Source: Campylobacter concisus (GTDB lineage: Bacteria > Campylobacterota > Campylobacteria > Campylobacterales > Campylobacteraceae). Taken from it: 64,000 nucleotides of DNA. This document shows positions 18,165 to 25,935 of this stretch, piece by piece; position 1 is the stretch's first letter, and every line of letters begins with the position of its first letter. The stretch is taken from contig NZ_PPAF01000035.1 in the NCBI RefSeq assembly GCF_002913045.1, positions 558,001 through 622,000 of the forward strand. Reading direction: 5' to 3'. Under the pieces are notes generated by a model that ran no database searches, had not been told where the DNA came from, and worked only from the letters and a program-made list of their open reading frames with translations. A program made the position numbers and the translations under genes.

Positions 18165-18406
18165 AATCTTATCAACCACCTTTTAAATTCATTTATCTCT
18201 TCATCACTTTTCATCGCTATAAAAAACTCTTTCATCTGCTCGTTTTTTATCGCTCGCTCTTTGCGAAGTCCGCTCAGACGGTTTATCGCGCTAAGGGCAT
18301 CTTTATTTGACGGATCTTGCTTTAAGATATTTTTATAAATTTCAAGTGCATCATCTTTTAGCCCCTGAGCTTCGTAGATCAGTGCTTCAGTGATTGTGTT
18401 TTTCAT
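18161..18406 (-). CDS. Small TPR-like protein
   Basis: This 81-residue protein has one clear tetratricopeptide-type helix pair ([37 protein letters not shown], about 8-44). A charged helical tail follows. TPR units mediate protein-protein contacts. The gene overlaps the leuB stop by four bases upstream and the CiaD-like gene by four bases downstream, so it belongs to the leuD-leuB-TPR-ciaD-cca unit. C. jejuni Cj0787 occupies the same place. The partner is unknown; the adjacent CiaD-like protein is the obvious candidate. Confidence 0.75.
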   Translation of the reverse strand: MKNTITEALIYEAQGLKDDALEIYKNILKQDPSNKDALSAINRLSGLRKERAIKNEQMKEFFIAMKSDEEINEFKRWLIRL

Positions 18407-19470
18407 TTTTTGATAAATCCTGCGATAACATCGCCTATCTCGCTAGTTGAGCAAATTTCAACTGCGTTAAAAGCAGCGATATCTTTTGTTCTGTAACCTT
18501 TTGCAAGTGCCTCTTTCACAGCATTTTCTATCGCATCTGCGGCTTCATTTTCACTAAATGCGTATCTTAGCATCATTGCTGCACTTAAAATTGTTGCGAT
18601 TGGATTTGCTATGCCCTGTCCTGCGATGTCTGGAGCTGAGCCGTGTATTGGCTCATAAATTCCCACTTTGCCGCCCATGCTGGCGCTTGGCAAAAGTCCT
18701 ATCGAGCCACAAACCATACTTGCTTCGTCACTTAAGATGTCGCCGAATAAATTTTCAGTAAGGATGACGTCAAAATTTGCTGGAGCTCTTACTAGCTGCA
18801 TCGCCGCATTATCCACATACATAAAGCTAAGTTCTACTTCAGGGTATTTTTTAGCCACTTCGCTAGTCACCTCACGCCAAAGCTGACTTGTCTCAAGCAC
18901 ATTTGCCTTATCGACCATGCAGACCTTTTTCTTGCGAAGCATTGCTGTTTCAAAAGCGATCTTTGCGATGCGCTCTATCTCCATTTTAGAATAAATCATC
19001 GTATTAAACGCTCTATCTTCGCCTTTTTCACGTGGCTGCCCAAAATAAAGTCCGCCCGTTAGCTCACGAACCACGACAAAATCAACGCCTCTTAAAACCT
19101 CTGGCTTTAGTGTACTAGCATCCACTAGCTCATCAAAAACAATGGCTGGGCGTAAATTTGCATAAGCTTCAAGCTCTTTTCTGATCTTTAAAAGCCCGCT
19201 CTCTGGCCTTAGATGTCTTGGCAAGCTATCCCACTTCTCGCCGCCGATCGCTCCAAAAAGCACAGCATCAGAGTTTAAAGCAGAGCTAAGCGTTTCATCT
19301 GGCAAAGGCACGCCAAATACATCATAAGCTGCACCGCCCATAAGCTTGTAGTCGTATTCAAATTTTATCCCAAACTCAGCGCTAACAACATCTAAAATTT
19401 TTATCGCCTCATCTATGATCTCAGGACCGATGCCATCGCCTTTTATAACACAAATTTTATATTCTCTCAT
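18403..19470 (-). CDS. leuB: 3-isopropylmalate dehydrogenase
   Basis: This 355-residue NAD-dependent enzyme oxidises 3-isopropylmalate in leucine synthesis. The family motifs are present: [16 protein letters not shown], the substrate arginines around [17 protein letters not shown] and [25 protein letters not shown], and [13 protein letters not shown] followed by [12 protein letters not shown]. The start follows leuD by three bases. Base composition is that of the surrounding chromosome, unlike leuD immediately upstream, so the two adjacent leucine genes appear to have different histories. Confidence 0.96.
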   Translation of the reverse strand: MREYKICVIKGDGIGPEIIDEAIKILDVVSAEFGIKFEYDYKLMGGAAYDVFGVPLPDETLSSALNSDAVLFGAIGGEKWDSLPRHLRPESGLLKIRKELEAYANLRPAIVFDELVDASTLKPEVLRGVDFVVVRELTGGLYFGQPREKGEDRAFNTMIYSKMEIERIAKIAFETAMLRKKKVCMVDKANVLETSQLWREVTSEVAKKYPEVELSFMYVDNAAMQLVRAPANFDVILTENLFGDILSDEASMVCGSIGLLPSASMGGKVGIYEPIHGSAPDIAGQGIANPIATILSAAMMLRYAFSENEAADAIENAVKEALAKGYRTKDIAAFNAVEICSTSEIGDVIAGFIKK

Positions 19471-19473
19471 TAT

Positions 19474-19953
19474 TTAATCCAACTTTACTTTTGCGTATTC
19501 TATAAGTCCGCCAGCGTTTAAAAGCTCTTGCATAAACGGCGGTATAGGGCTAAATTTATACTCTTTGCCGCTGGTTAAATTTACGATCGCGCCGTTATCT
19601 ACGTCTATTTTTAGCTCGTCGCCCTCGTTTATTTCGTCCGTTTCTTTGATTTCAAGTATCAAAAGCCCCGTATTAAAGCTATTTCTATAAAAAATTCTCG
19701 CATAGCTTTTAGCTATCACCGCGCCAATGCCAGCAGCTTTAAGTGCGATAGGAGCGTGCTCGCGAGAGCTACCGCAGCCGAAATTTTCGCCCGCTACGAT
19801 AATATCGCCCTTATCTATCTTGGAGCTAAAATTAGGATCGGCATCCTCCATTATATGTTTTGCTAAGATATTTTCGTCGGAAGTATTTAAGTATCTGGCG
19901 GCGATAATTATATCGGTATCGATATTGTCGCCGAATTTCCAAACTTTATTCAT
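19474..19953 (-). CDS. leuD: 3-isopropylmalate dehydratase, small subunit
   Basis: This 159-residue subunit of isopropylmalate isomerase has VWKFGDNIDTDIIIAARYL at the start and GENFGCGSSREHAP in the middle, both diagnostic of LeuD. I chose the ATG at 19953 with an AAGG-type site upstream; a longer in-frame start at 20052 adds an unrelated basic leader. The large subunit gene leuC is not adjacent, although leuABCD are contiguous in C. jejuni. Codon use (many TCG, CCG and GCG) resembles the sulfide locus upstream rather than leuB downstream, suggesting leuD arrived with that segment. Confidence 0.92.
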   Translation of the reverse strand: MNKVWKFGDNIDTDIIIAARYLNTSDENILAKHIMEDADPNFSSKIDKGDIIVAGENFGCGSSREHAPIALKAAGIGAVIAKSYARIFYRNSFNTGLLILEIKETDEINEGDELKIDVDNGAIVNLTSGKEYKFSPIPPFMQELLNAGGLIEYAKVKLD

Positions 19954-20077
19954 CGTTTCGCCTTTTTTAAATTTTCGAGATTTTAGCCAAAAGTAGCTAA
20001 ATAATTCATCAAACGGCGAATAAAATTTGCGGCCTAAACGGCTAAAGGGCAAGGCGAAGGGCGTTTAACGCCCCCTT

Positions 20078-20260
20078 TTATTTTTTTAAATTTAAAGAAC
20101 ACCTGCCTAAGAATTTACACGCAGGGCAAAAACCCGTAACGCCGACGATAATCGGGATTAACCCGATTAACGCCCAGTAGCTCTCGTAAAAATACCAAAC
20201 TGCCACCATAAAAACTAGCCCTAGTACGACCCTAATAATTCTACTTTTCACGCTTACCAT
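20078..20260 (-). CDS. YgaP-type (DUF2892) membrane protein, copy 1
   Basis: This 60-residue protein has two short membrane segments joined by YESYWALIGLIPIIVGVTGFCPACKFLG. That is the DUF2892 pattern best known as the membrane domain of the rhodanese YgaP. The two cysteines in GFCPAC could bind metal or carry sulfane sulfur. A GGTAAAAAT ribosome-binding stretch overlaps the end of the previous gene. Position right after the sulfide:quinone oxidoreductase supports a role in sulfur handling at the membrane (inference). Confidence 0.75.
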   Translation of the reverse strand: MVSVKSRIIRVVLGLVFMVAVWYFYESYWALIGLIPIIVGVTGFCPACKFLGRCSLNLKK

Positions 20261-20264
20261 ATTT

Positions 20265-20426
20265 TTACCTTTTCTTAAAAATTTTATAAAGCGGGCAGTA
20301 GCCGTAATATCCCGTTAAAAGCGGAATTAGCCCGACCGTCCACAACCAGCAGTCGCAAATAAATCCGAAAATAAAAAACCAAATCGCCGCTATAATCAAA
20401 CGTATAGTTTTATCTAAAACGCTCAT
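20265..20426 (-). CDS. YgaP-type (DUF2892) membrane protein, copy 2
   Basis: This short frame encodes 53 residues starting SVLDKTIRLIIAAIWFFIFG and continuing WLWTVGLIPLLTGYYGYCPLYKIF. That is the same two-helix DUF2892 plan as the next gene. A divergent tandem duplication is likely: one copy ends GFCPACKFLG and this one GYCPLYKIF, keeping only the first cysteine and adding an earlier CDC pair (FICDCW). It starts with ATG eleven bases after the oxidoreductase gene, preceded by AAAGGAGATAAA. Confidence 0.7.
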   Translation of the reverse strand: MSVLDKTIRLIIAAIWFFIFGFICDCWLWTVGLIPLLTGYYGYCPLYKIFKKR

Positions 20427-20436
20427 TTTATCTCCT

Positions 20437-21774
20437 TTAAGCCAAAGCTTTTAGCATTCCGTTCATAACCATAGGTTTAAATCCGTAAATTTTAACCAGC
20501 CAACTCATGTAGCTCTCTCTGGTAGCGCCGAAGCACTCTAACGTCGGAGCCGTTCCCTCCCAGTCGAACTCTACCATTATGGCCTTGCCGTATTTGGTGA
20601 TAAAAGGGCAAGCCGTATATCCGGTAAATTTCTCGCTAGGTTCTCGTCCTTTTATCGTATCGGCTAAATTTTTAGCTAAGATCGGATACATTTTCCTAAC
20701 GCTAGCCCCCGTTTTACCAGCCGCAAATCCGCAAATATCGCCGATACCGAATATATTTTTAAATTTTGTACTTTGCAGGCTGTATTTATCGACGGCTAAA
20801 AAATTTAGCTTGTCACCCTCTTTGGTTAGGCCGGCGCGAGCTAAAATTTCGCTTCCTTTTTGCTTAGGCGGCAAGTGAAGCCAGTCGTATTTTACGTCGA
20901 TTAGCTCGGACGCGATTTTATCTTCGCCGTTTTGTCTATACGCCGTCCAAAACTCGAAAGTAGCGGTATTTGAGCTTTTATCGACGGCTACGATTTGGTG
21001 GCGAAGATTAAATTTTATCTTTCTTTTTATCATTATTTGAGTCATCGCCGCGGCATAAGTCGGATCGCCGAAAAGCTTGCCGCCGCCGACGTAAAGATTA
21101 ACGCTGCCTTTATCGCGGTTGCCGGCCAACCTCAGCCTATCTTCGCTCATGCATGTTACTTTTTTATTAGCGCCGCTGCATTTCATCGGGGTTTTTTGAT
21201 CGCAAAATACCGCCGTGCCGCCGTTTTGAGAAAATTTTTTCATCAATTCGTTGCTCTTTACGGCGCCTTGTAGAGTATAGACGGAGGATATGTTGCCGCT
21301 CATATCGTTAATATCCTCTAAGCTTAGCCCCTTAACGGCTTCAAAGTCGTATTCCACGCCGCTTGCTACGATTAGATAATCATACCCCAGCTCGCTCCCG
21401 TCGTCTAGGACGAGTAGATTGGCTTCGGGCTTTATCTCCGATACGTTTTTGCGTATCCACTCGGCTCCTTGCGGGATATAATCCGCTTTTTCGTAAACGA
21501 CGTCGCTAGCTTCGTAAATTCCGACGGCGATTAGCGTAAAGCCCGGCTGGTAGTAAAATTTCTCGTCTTTATCCACGAGAATTACCTTGGCGTTAGGCAT
21601 ATCTCTTCTAAGTTTAGCCGCCAACGCGATACCGCTAAGTCCCGCGCCCATTATAACGATTTTAGAATTTATATCGTCGTTTTCGCCGCCCGTTGCCGAA
21701 CAACCGCTCATACTCGCGGCTAGTCCCGCGGCCCCCATTAGCTTTAAAGCGTCTCTTCTTTGCAGTCCTTTCAT
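20437..21774 (-). CDS. sqr: Tat-exported lipoprotein sulfide:quinone oxidoreductase
   Basis: This 445-residue FAD protein has a twin-arginine signal (QRRDALKL, 5-12) running into a lipobox with Cys25 (MSGC). It is therefore predicted to fold in the cytoplasm, be exported, and be lipid-anchored on the outer face of the inner membrane. The FAD-binding motif KIVIMGAGLSGIALA (38-52) follows. Redox cysteines fit SQR: Cys199 in TPMKCSGANKK and Cys389 in GYTACPFITKYGK; GIGDICGFAAGKTGASVRK is the conserved late block. SQR oxidises sulfide to polysulfide and feeds electrons to quinone. I chose the ATG at 21774 after AAAGGAG, over a TTG five codons earlier. A palindromic site lies 57 bases upstream. 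Confidence 0.82.
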   Translation of the reverse strand: MKGLQRRDALKLMGAAGLAASMSGCSATGGENDDINSKIVIMGAGLSGIALAAKLRRDMPNAKVILVDKDEKFYYQPGFTLIAVGIYEASDVVYEKADYIPQGAEWIRKNVSEIKPEANLLVLDDGSELGYDYLIVASGVEYDFEAVKGLSLEDINDMSGNISSVYTLQGAVKSNELMKKFSQNGGTAVFCDQKTPMKCSGANKKVTCMSEDRLRLAGNRDKGSVNLYVGGGKLFGDPTYAAAMTQIMIKRKIKFNLRHQIVAVDKSSNTATFEFWTAYRQNGEDKIASELIDVKYDWLHLPPKQKGSEILARAGLTKEGDKLNFLAVDKYSLQSTKFKNIFGIGDICGFAAGKTGASVRKMYPILAKNLADTIKGREPSEKFTGYTACPFITKYGKAIMVEFDWEGTAPTLECFGATRESYMSWLVKIYGFKPMVMNGMLKALA

Positions 21775-21830
21775 AAATTCTCCTTTCAAACGAGTTTATG
21801 AAATGCTACATAAAAAAGGCCACCCTCTCC

Positions 21831-21843
21831 GTAACAAAGTTAC
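21831..21843. promoter_or_regulatory. Inverted-repeat operator GTAAC-N3-GTTAC (perfect)
   Basis: GTAACAAAGTTAC is a perfect 5-3-5 palindrome in the 84-base gap between the Crp/Fnr gene and the oxidoreductase gene. A near copy lies at 22515-22527 upstream of the regulator gene. The geometry suits a dimeric Crp/Fnr-family protein. Binding by the adjacent regulator is inferred. Confidence 0.55.
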
Positions 21844-21858
21844 CTTAAAACGAGAATT

Positions 21859-22503
21859 TTAAGAAACTAGCCTTATTTCGCCGCGGCTTTGCGTTATTTG
21901 CCCGCTTCTCTCAAGCTCTTTTAGTACCCTAGATACCGCTTCTCTAGCGCTTCCTAGATGATTCGCCAGCTCTTCGTGAGTTATTTTTATAAAATTTTCG
22001 TTTAGATTTTCGATGCTTTGAGATAAAAAATTCATAATCCGCGCCGAAAGCGGCGAAAACAAAGCCTGTTCCATAACGTTTATCGTTCTGGCAAACCGAT
22101 CGGCTACGATTTTTAGAGTAAAATTTAAAACGCTCGGATATTTTTCTTTAAGAGGTTTGTAGATTCGCGCCGGAATAACGATAATTTCGCTATCTTGCTC
22201 GATTTCGACGCTTACTTTATTTTCTAGCGAATTTATAGAACACGTATCGCACAGCACGCAACTCTCGTCTTTAGTTAGCCTAAATATCGTTATTTCCTTT
22301 GCGTTAGACGATACGAACGCCCTTAAAACGCCTTTTAGTATAAGGATAAATCCGAAGCAATCGTTTCCGGAGTAAAATATATCGCCCTTTTTTACGGTTT
22401 TTAGATACGCGTTAGCAAAGATCGCATTTAGATCCTCGCTTGCTAGATCGAAATTATTCGTAAATCTCTCGCGCAAAATTTCTTTTAACTCTTCGCTTAG
22501 CAT
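21859..22503 (-). CDS. Crp/Fnr-family transcriptional regulator with Cys triad
   Basis: This 214-residue protein has an N-terminal cyclic-nucleotide-binding-type beta barrel (about 20-120) and a long dimer helix. The C-terminal winged HTH contains ITHEELANHLGSAREAVSRVLKELERSG, the typical Crp/Fnr recognition region. A cysteine triad C82-x2-C85-x2-C88 (SCVLCDTC) sits in the barrel, where related regulators of anaerobes also have cysteines; redox, sulfur or iron-sulfur sensing is possible. The gene lies between the oxidoreductase and a divergent transporter, with a 13-bp inverted repeat on each side. It is the likely local regulator of the sulfide locus. Confidence 0.8.
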   Translation of the reverse strand: MLSEELKEILRERFTNNFDLASEDLNAIFANAYLKTVKKGDIFYSGNDCFGFILILKGVLRAFVSSNAKEITIFRLTKDESCVLCDTCSINSLENKVSVEIEQDSEIIVIPARIYKPLKEKYPSVLNFTLKIVADRFARTINVMEQALFSPLSARIMNFLSQSIENLNENFIKITHEELANHLGSAREAVSRVLKELERSGQITQSRGEIRLVS

Positions 22504-22514
22504 TTTGCCCTTTC

Positions 22515-22527
22515 GTGACTTCGTTAC
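22515..22527. promoter_or_regulatory. Inverted-repeat operator GTGAC-N3-GTTAC (one mismatch)
   Basis: GTGACTTCGTTAC lies twelve bases upstream of the regulator start codon, in the 83-base divergent gap shared with the TDT transporter gene. It matches the perfect palindrome at 21831 in all arm positions but one. Placed here it could mediate autoregulation and control of the divergent gene. Confidence 0.45.
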
Positions 22528-22586
22528 AAAAATTTAACCTTATTATAGGTAATATTGCATAAAAATTTAATACGAAAAGAAAAAAA

Positions 22587-23546
22587 ATGCACGACGTTAA
22601 GCAAAACGACTCGCAAAGCAAAATAAAATCGCTTCCGATTATGCTTTTTGCCGGTACTATGGGGCTTGGAGGGCTTTGCGCGGCTTACAAGAAATTAAGC
22701 GAGATATTTGATTTACCGAGCGAGATATTCTCGGCGCTTAGAGCGTTAGACTGCACGGTATTTTGCCTGCTTTCGGCGTTTTACTTCTTTAAGCTTTTAA
22801 AATTTAAAGAAGAGGTAAAGGCCGAATTTTCACACCCTATAAAGATAAATTTTTTTGGCGGATTTATCATCTCGCTTTTTCTTTTAGCTCTAGCCTACAA
22901 AGACGCGCCGCGACTATACTACTCGCTTTTTTACGCGGCTTTAGGCTTGCAAACGATTTTTACGCTTTACGTAATTTCTTTTTGGATCGACGAAAAATTC
23001 GATATCGCGATGCTAAATCCAGCATGGTTTATCCCCGTAGTGGGCAACTTGCTAATCCCGATCATAGCCGAAAAATCTCAAGCGATCTGGTATTATTTTA
23101 GTTTGGGGCTATTTTTCTGGATTATTTTATTCGCCGTTATATTTTATAGGCTAGTCTTCTGCGATAAGTTAGCCGACAAATTCGTCCCGACGCTAGTCAT
23201 TACGCTAGCGCCGCCGGCTATGGCGTTTTTGGGATACGTAAAACTAACCGAGCGATTCGACGCTTTTGCGGCGATACTGCTTAATATAAACGTGTTTTTC
23301 GCGGCGCTTATACTTTTTTCGTATAAAAGATTTATTAAACTCAAATTCGCCCTATCGTGGTGGGCTTTTACCTTCCCGACGGCTGCTAGCTCTATAGCGT
23401 TTTTAAAAGCTTACGAAATTACGCAAAGCGATTTTTATTTATTTTTAGGCGTCGGCGCTTTTGCGACTCTAGTCGCTTCGATTTTGATAGTCGGATTTTT
23501 AACGGTTAAATCCATAATAAACGGCGAAATTTTTTCGGAAAAATAG
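22587..23546 (+). CDS. TDT/SLAC1-family transporter
   Basis: This 319-residue protein has about ten hydrophobic helices. It shows the TDT pattern (tellurite-resistance/dicarboxylate transporters, TehA, SLAC1, sulfite exporter Ssu1): an early GTMGLGGLCAAYKKL segment, LNPAWFIPVVGNLLIP in the middle, and LSWWAFTFPTAASSIAFLKAYE near the C-terminus. Some family members export anions such as sulfite. Divergent transcription from the Crp/Fnr regulator, with an operator-like repeat between them, suggests efflux or uptake of a sulfur anion linked to sulfide oxidation. The substrate is inferred from context only. Confidence 0.75.
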   Translation: MHDVKQNDSQSKIKSLPIMLFAGTMGLGGLCAAYKKLSEIFDLPSEIFSALRALDCTVFCLLSAFYFFKLLKFKEEVKAEFSHPIKINFFGGFIISLFLLALAYKDAPRLYYSLFYAALGLQTIFTLYVISFWIDEKFDIAMLNPAWFIPVVGNLLIPIIAEKSQAIWYYFSLGLFFWIILFAVIFYRLVFCDKLADKFVPTLVITLAPPAMAFLGYVKLTERFDAFAAILLNINVFFAALILFSYKRFIKLKFALSWWAFTFPTAASSIAFLKAYEITQSDFYLFLGVGAFATLVASILIVGFLTVKSIINGEIFSEK

Positions 23547-23566
23547 CCTTAGCTCAAAAATTTACT

Positions 23567-24418
23567 TTAGTAGTATTCGTAGCTGATTTCTAGCTTTTTA
23601 TATAGGCCAATTTCCGTTATGTCGCCGTTTTCGTAGTATTTGTCCGCGGGCTTAAATTTGACCGAGGTTTTATGCGTCAAATTTCCCCGCTCGTCCCTCA
23701 TTATGTCTTTAAACTGCAAAATTTGCCAGATTTTTGCCTCGGAGCCAAAGTAATTTACCGACGTATACTCCATCTCGTCGCCGTTTGCGGCGTAGTAATA
23801 AATCCATTTTGAGCCAGGAGCTTGCGTGATTTTTTCGTATTCGCCGTTTGGCTTGCGCTCGAAGCTTATCTCTATGCCGTGGCGCGGCTCCATATTATTT
23901 TCTATCCGCACTAAAACACCCATTTCATCGTAGACGTAGCTATCGTCCGTCACTAGCGTCCCACCCGAATACGTCGCCCTAGCGATCATTTTGCCGTCCT
24001 TGCCGTAGATAGTTTTCTCCGTGCGGGGGTAAAATCTATCCTCGACATACTTTTCTTTGGCCGTCGCGACTAAATTTTCGCCGTCAAATTCGTATTCGTA
24101 GAGATAAACGGCGCTATCTTGATATTTTTTGCGTATTAGCCCGTCTTTGCCGTATTCAAACAAAACCGAGCTGTTTGGCACGCCGTTTGTGTGCTCAGTT
24201 TCTTGCACTATATAGCCGTTTTCGTTAAACTCCGTTCGCTTTACGCGCGTATTTTCTAGCGTGCCGGAGCCGTCCGTAGAGTATTCGTACTCCGTAGCCG
24301 TCATGCTTTTTACCTCGCCTTTTAGCTCTCTTTTGCTCCAGTCGCTTTGCGGTAAAACGGCCGAGTTTAGATAACAAATCGCCGATGCCGCCGCTAAAAT
24401 AGCCTTTAAAATTTTCAT
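23567..24418 (-). CDS. Secreted protein with YD-like repeats, unknown function
   Basis: This 283-residue protein has a signal peptide (about 1-20). The body consists of short beta-hairpin-like units such as RTEFNENGYIVQETEH, FEYGKDGLIRKKY, TIYGKDGKMIARATY and YVYDEMGVLVRIEN. These recall the YD/RHS repeat pattern and small secreted MORN-like proteins. There are no membrane helices after the signal and no recognisable catalytic motif. It probably works in the periplasm or on the surface. The gene shares the GC-rich composition of the sulfide locus, and it is convergent with the transporter gene. No function can be assigned. Confidence 0.6.
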   Translation of the reverse strand: MKILKAILAAASAICYLNSAVLPQSDWSKRELKGEVKSMTATEYEYSTDGSGTLENTRVKRTEFNENGYIVQETEHTNGVPNSSVLFEYGKDGLIRKKYQDSAVYLYEYEFDGENLVATAKEKYVEDRFYPRTEKTIYGKDGKMIARATYSGGTLVTDDSYVYDEMGVLVRIENNMEPRHGIEISFERKPNGEYEKITQAPGSKWIYYYAANGDEMEYTSVNYFGSEAKIWQILQFKDIMRDERGNLTHKTSVKFKPADKYYENGDITEIGLYKKLEISYEYY

Positions 24419-24585
24419 TTTTATCCTTTTTCAAATCACGCAAAGCCTAGATTAGTTTAGCCTAAAAAGCGGCAATACCGGTAAAATCCTAGCTTTTGCG
24501 AGTTTAAATCCGCGCTTGAAACCGACTTAAATTTTTAAGCAAGCCTGAGGCAATTTTCATTTCCGGGCGGTTTATCAACTTAAAC

Positions 24586-25482
24586 CTAAGCTTCATTTGC
24601 CTTTTTTAAAATTTTCATCATCTCTTCTTCGCTAAGCGGCTCAACTAGTATATTTGCGGCGTCTATGAAGCGATATTTTTCTTTTGGCAGATTTACCATA
24701 AAAGCGCCATATTCGCATTCGCCGAGCACGTGCGCGTCCCTATCGTCTAAGCCGACTACTAGCGTAAGTATCCAGCGCGAGATCTTACGATCTCCTAGAA
24801 CTTCTTGCGCCTGCCACGATGGAGAAGGGGTGTAAGGCAAGATAGTCGGTAATTTTTCGCTAAGCGTATATGCGCCAAAAATTTCGTTGCCGTCTTTATC
24901 TTCGTATAAATTCTCTCTTGCGCTATAAGCGTCAAGATACTGCACCCGCCTCATCATCTCATCAAATTTAGCCGCAGGGCTAGCGCTTGCAAAAATTTCA
25001 TCTATTATAACCGCGTCAAACGCCACGTCGCGCTCCAGGCCAGAGATATAAAGCGTTTGATTTTTCTCTTTTGCGTCCTTTAGAGCCTCAAGTCCCCACA
25101 TTATGTCGGCTTCATAATCAAATTTTAAAATTTGCTCGCTATCGTAAATTTCTTCATTGTCGCACTCTATTTTCGAGCCGGTTTTGGCTGAAATTTTAGA
25201 TAAAAGCAAAAGTGCCGTCTGCCAGTCGCCAACGCCGCTTGGAGTACAGACTCGCACGATATATTTGCCGTCTTCGTAGCTTAGCTCAAAACCGCGAGCG
25301 CTCTTTTGCCATACGCCAGCGATCATCACGTTTTCGTTTAGCGAAAGCTCGCTCGGCTCGTCGTTTTGGCTATTAAAAAAGCAAAATCCATCTATAAACT
25401 CTGAAATTTCACGCTCGCTTAGCGCCTTTTCATATCCGCCGAAAAGCTTCTTTTTGTTTTTTACCTTAAACGTTACGCTCAT
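24586..25482 (-). CDS. Unknown 298-residue cytoplasmic protein (possibly DUF4299)
   Basis: This acidic soluble protein has no signal or membrane segments. It begins SVTFKVKNKKKLFGGYEKALSE, which recalls the DUF4299 family; I give that only as a possibility. Other visible regions are a Trp-containing block (MIAGVWQKSARGFELSYEDGKYIVRVCTPSGVGDWQTALLLL) and a late LVVGLDDRDAHVLGE. It lies in the GC-rich segment between a secreted protein and a DsrE protein and is separated by gaps of 19 and 167 bases. No biochemical role can be read from the sequence. Confidence 0.55.
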   Translation of the reverse strand: MSVTFKVKNKKKLFGGYEKALSEREISEFIDGFCFFNSQNDEPSELSLNENVMIAGVWQKSARGFELSYEDGKYIVRVCTPSGVGDWQTALLLLSKISAKTGSKIECDNEEIYDSEQILKFDYEADIMWGLEALKDAKEKNQTLYISGLERDVAFDAVIIDEIFASASPAAKFDEMMRRVQYLDAYSARENLYEDKDGNEIFGAYTLSEKLPTILPYTPSPSWQAQEVLGDRKISRWILTLVVGLDDRDAHVLGECEYGAFMVNLPKEKYRFIDAANILVEPLSEEEMMKILKKANEA

Positions 25483-25501
25483 AAATTCTCTTTCGACTAC
25501 T

Positions 25502-25861
25502 CTAAAACGTCATCACTTGATCGCACTGCCTAACCCACTCGGACAAGATATCCATGCTGCCTTTCACCTCAGCCTCGAAATAAGGCTCTCCCGCATGCAA
25601 ACCGCACCTCGTTTGGCAGCTACCGCAAACCTTTAGCATAGCGCCGCTAGCGTAAAGCTCTTTTAACATCACTACTAGATCTACGTCGTAGTTTTCCGGC
25701 TTTTTGGTGCTATTTCGCGCAAGATCGACCGCATCGTTCATTAGAAAAATTCTAACCTCTTCGCCTTTTTCTTTTAGCGTTTTAGCTAGCCTTAATGCGT
25801 TGTAAGCATTGTCGGTACCGTTGTATGGTTGATTTGTAAGTATAAATAGAAATTTTTTCAT
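25502..25861 (-). CDS. DsrE/DsrF-family sulfur-relay-like protein
   Basis: This 119-residue protein has the DsrE fold pattern: FLFILTNQPYNGTDNAYNALRLAKTL at the start, VRIFLMNDAVDLA in the middle, then LKVCGSCQTRCGL with three cysteines (C-x2-C-x3-C) and a late VRQCDQVMTF. DsrE-type proteins carry persulfide sulfur on cysteine in sulfur oxidation and tRNA thiolation relays. Its presence at the edge of a segment holding a sulfide:quinone oxidoreductase and YgaP-type proteins supports a sulfur-transfer role, which is inference. Length is usual for the family. Confidence 0.75.
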   Translation of the reverse strand: MKKFLFILTNQPYNGTDNAYNALRLAKTLKEKGEEVRIFLMNDAVDLARNSTKKPENYDVDLVVMLKELYASGAMLKVCGSCQTRCGLHAGEPYFEAEVKGSMDILSEWVRQCDQVMTF

Positions 25862-25935
25862 CTTTTTCTCCTTTTGCCAAAAATGTAGTGCAAACCGAGC
25901 AAATTTTAGCCAAGCTATATAAAAAGAGGCTAAAT

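Noticed and set aside
19954-20052. N-terminal extension of LeuD starting at 20052
   Set aside because: The 33 extra residues are basic and unrelated to LeuD, while the ATG at 19953 has a ribosome-binding stretch and begins exactly at the conserved family start.
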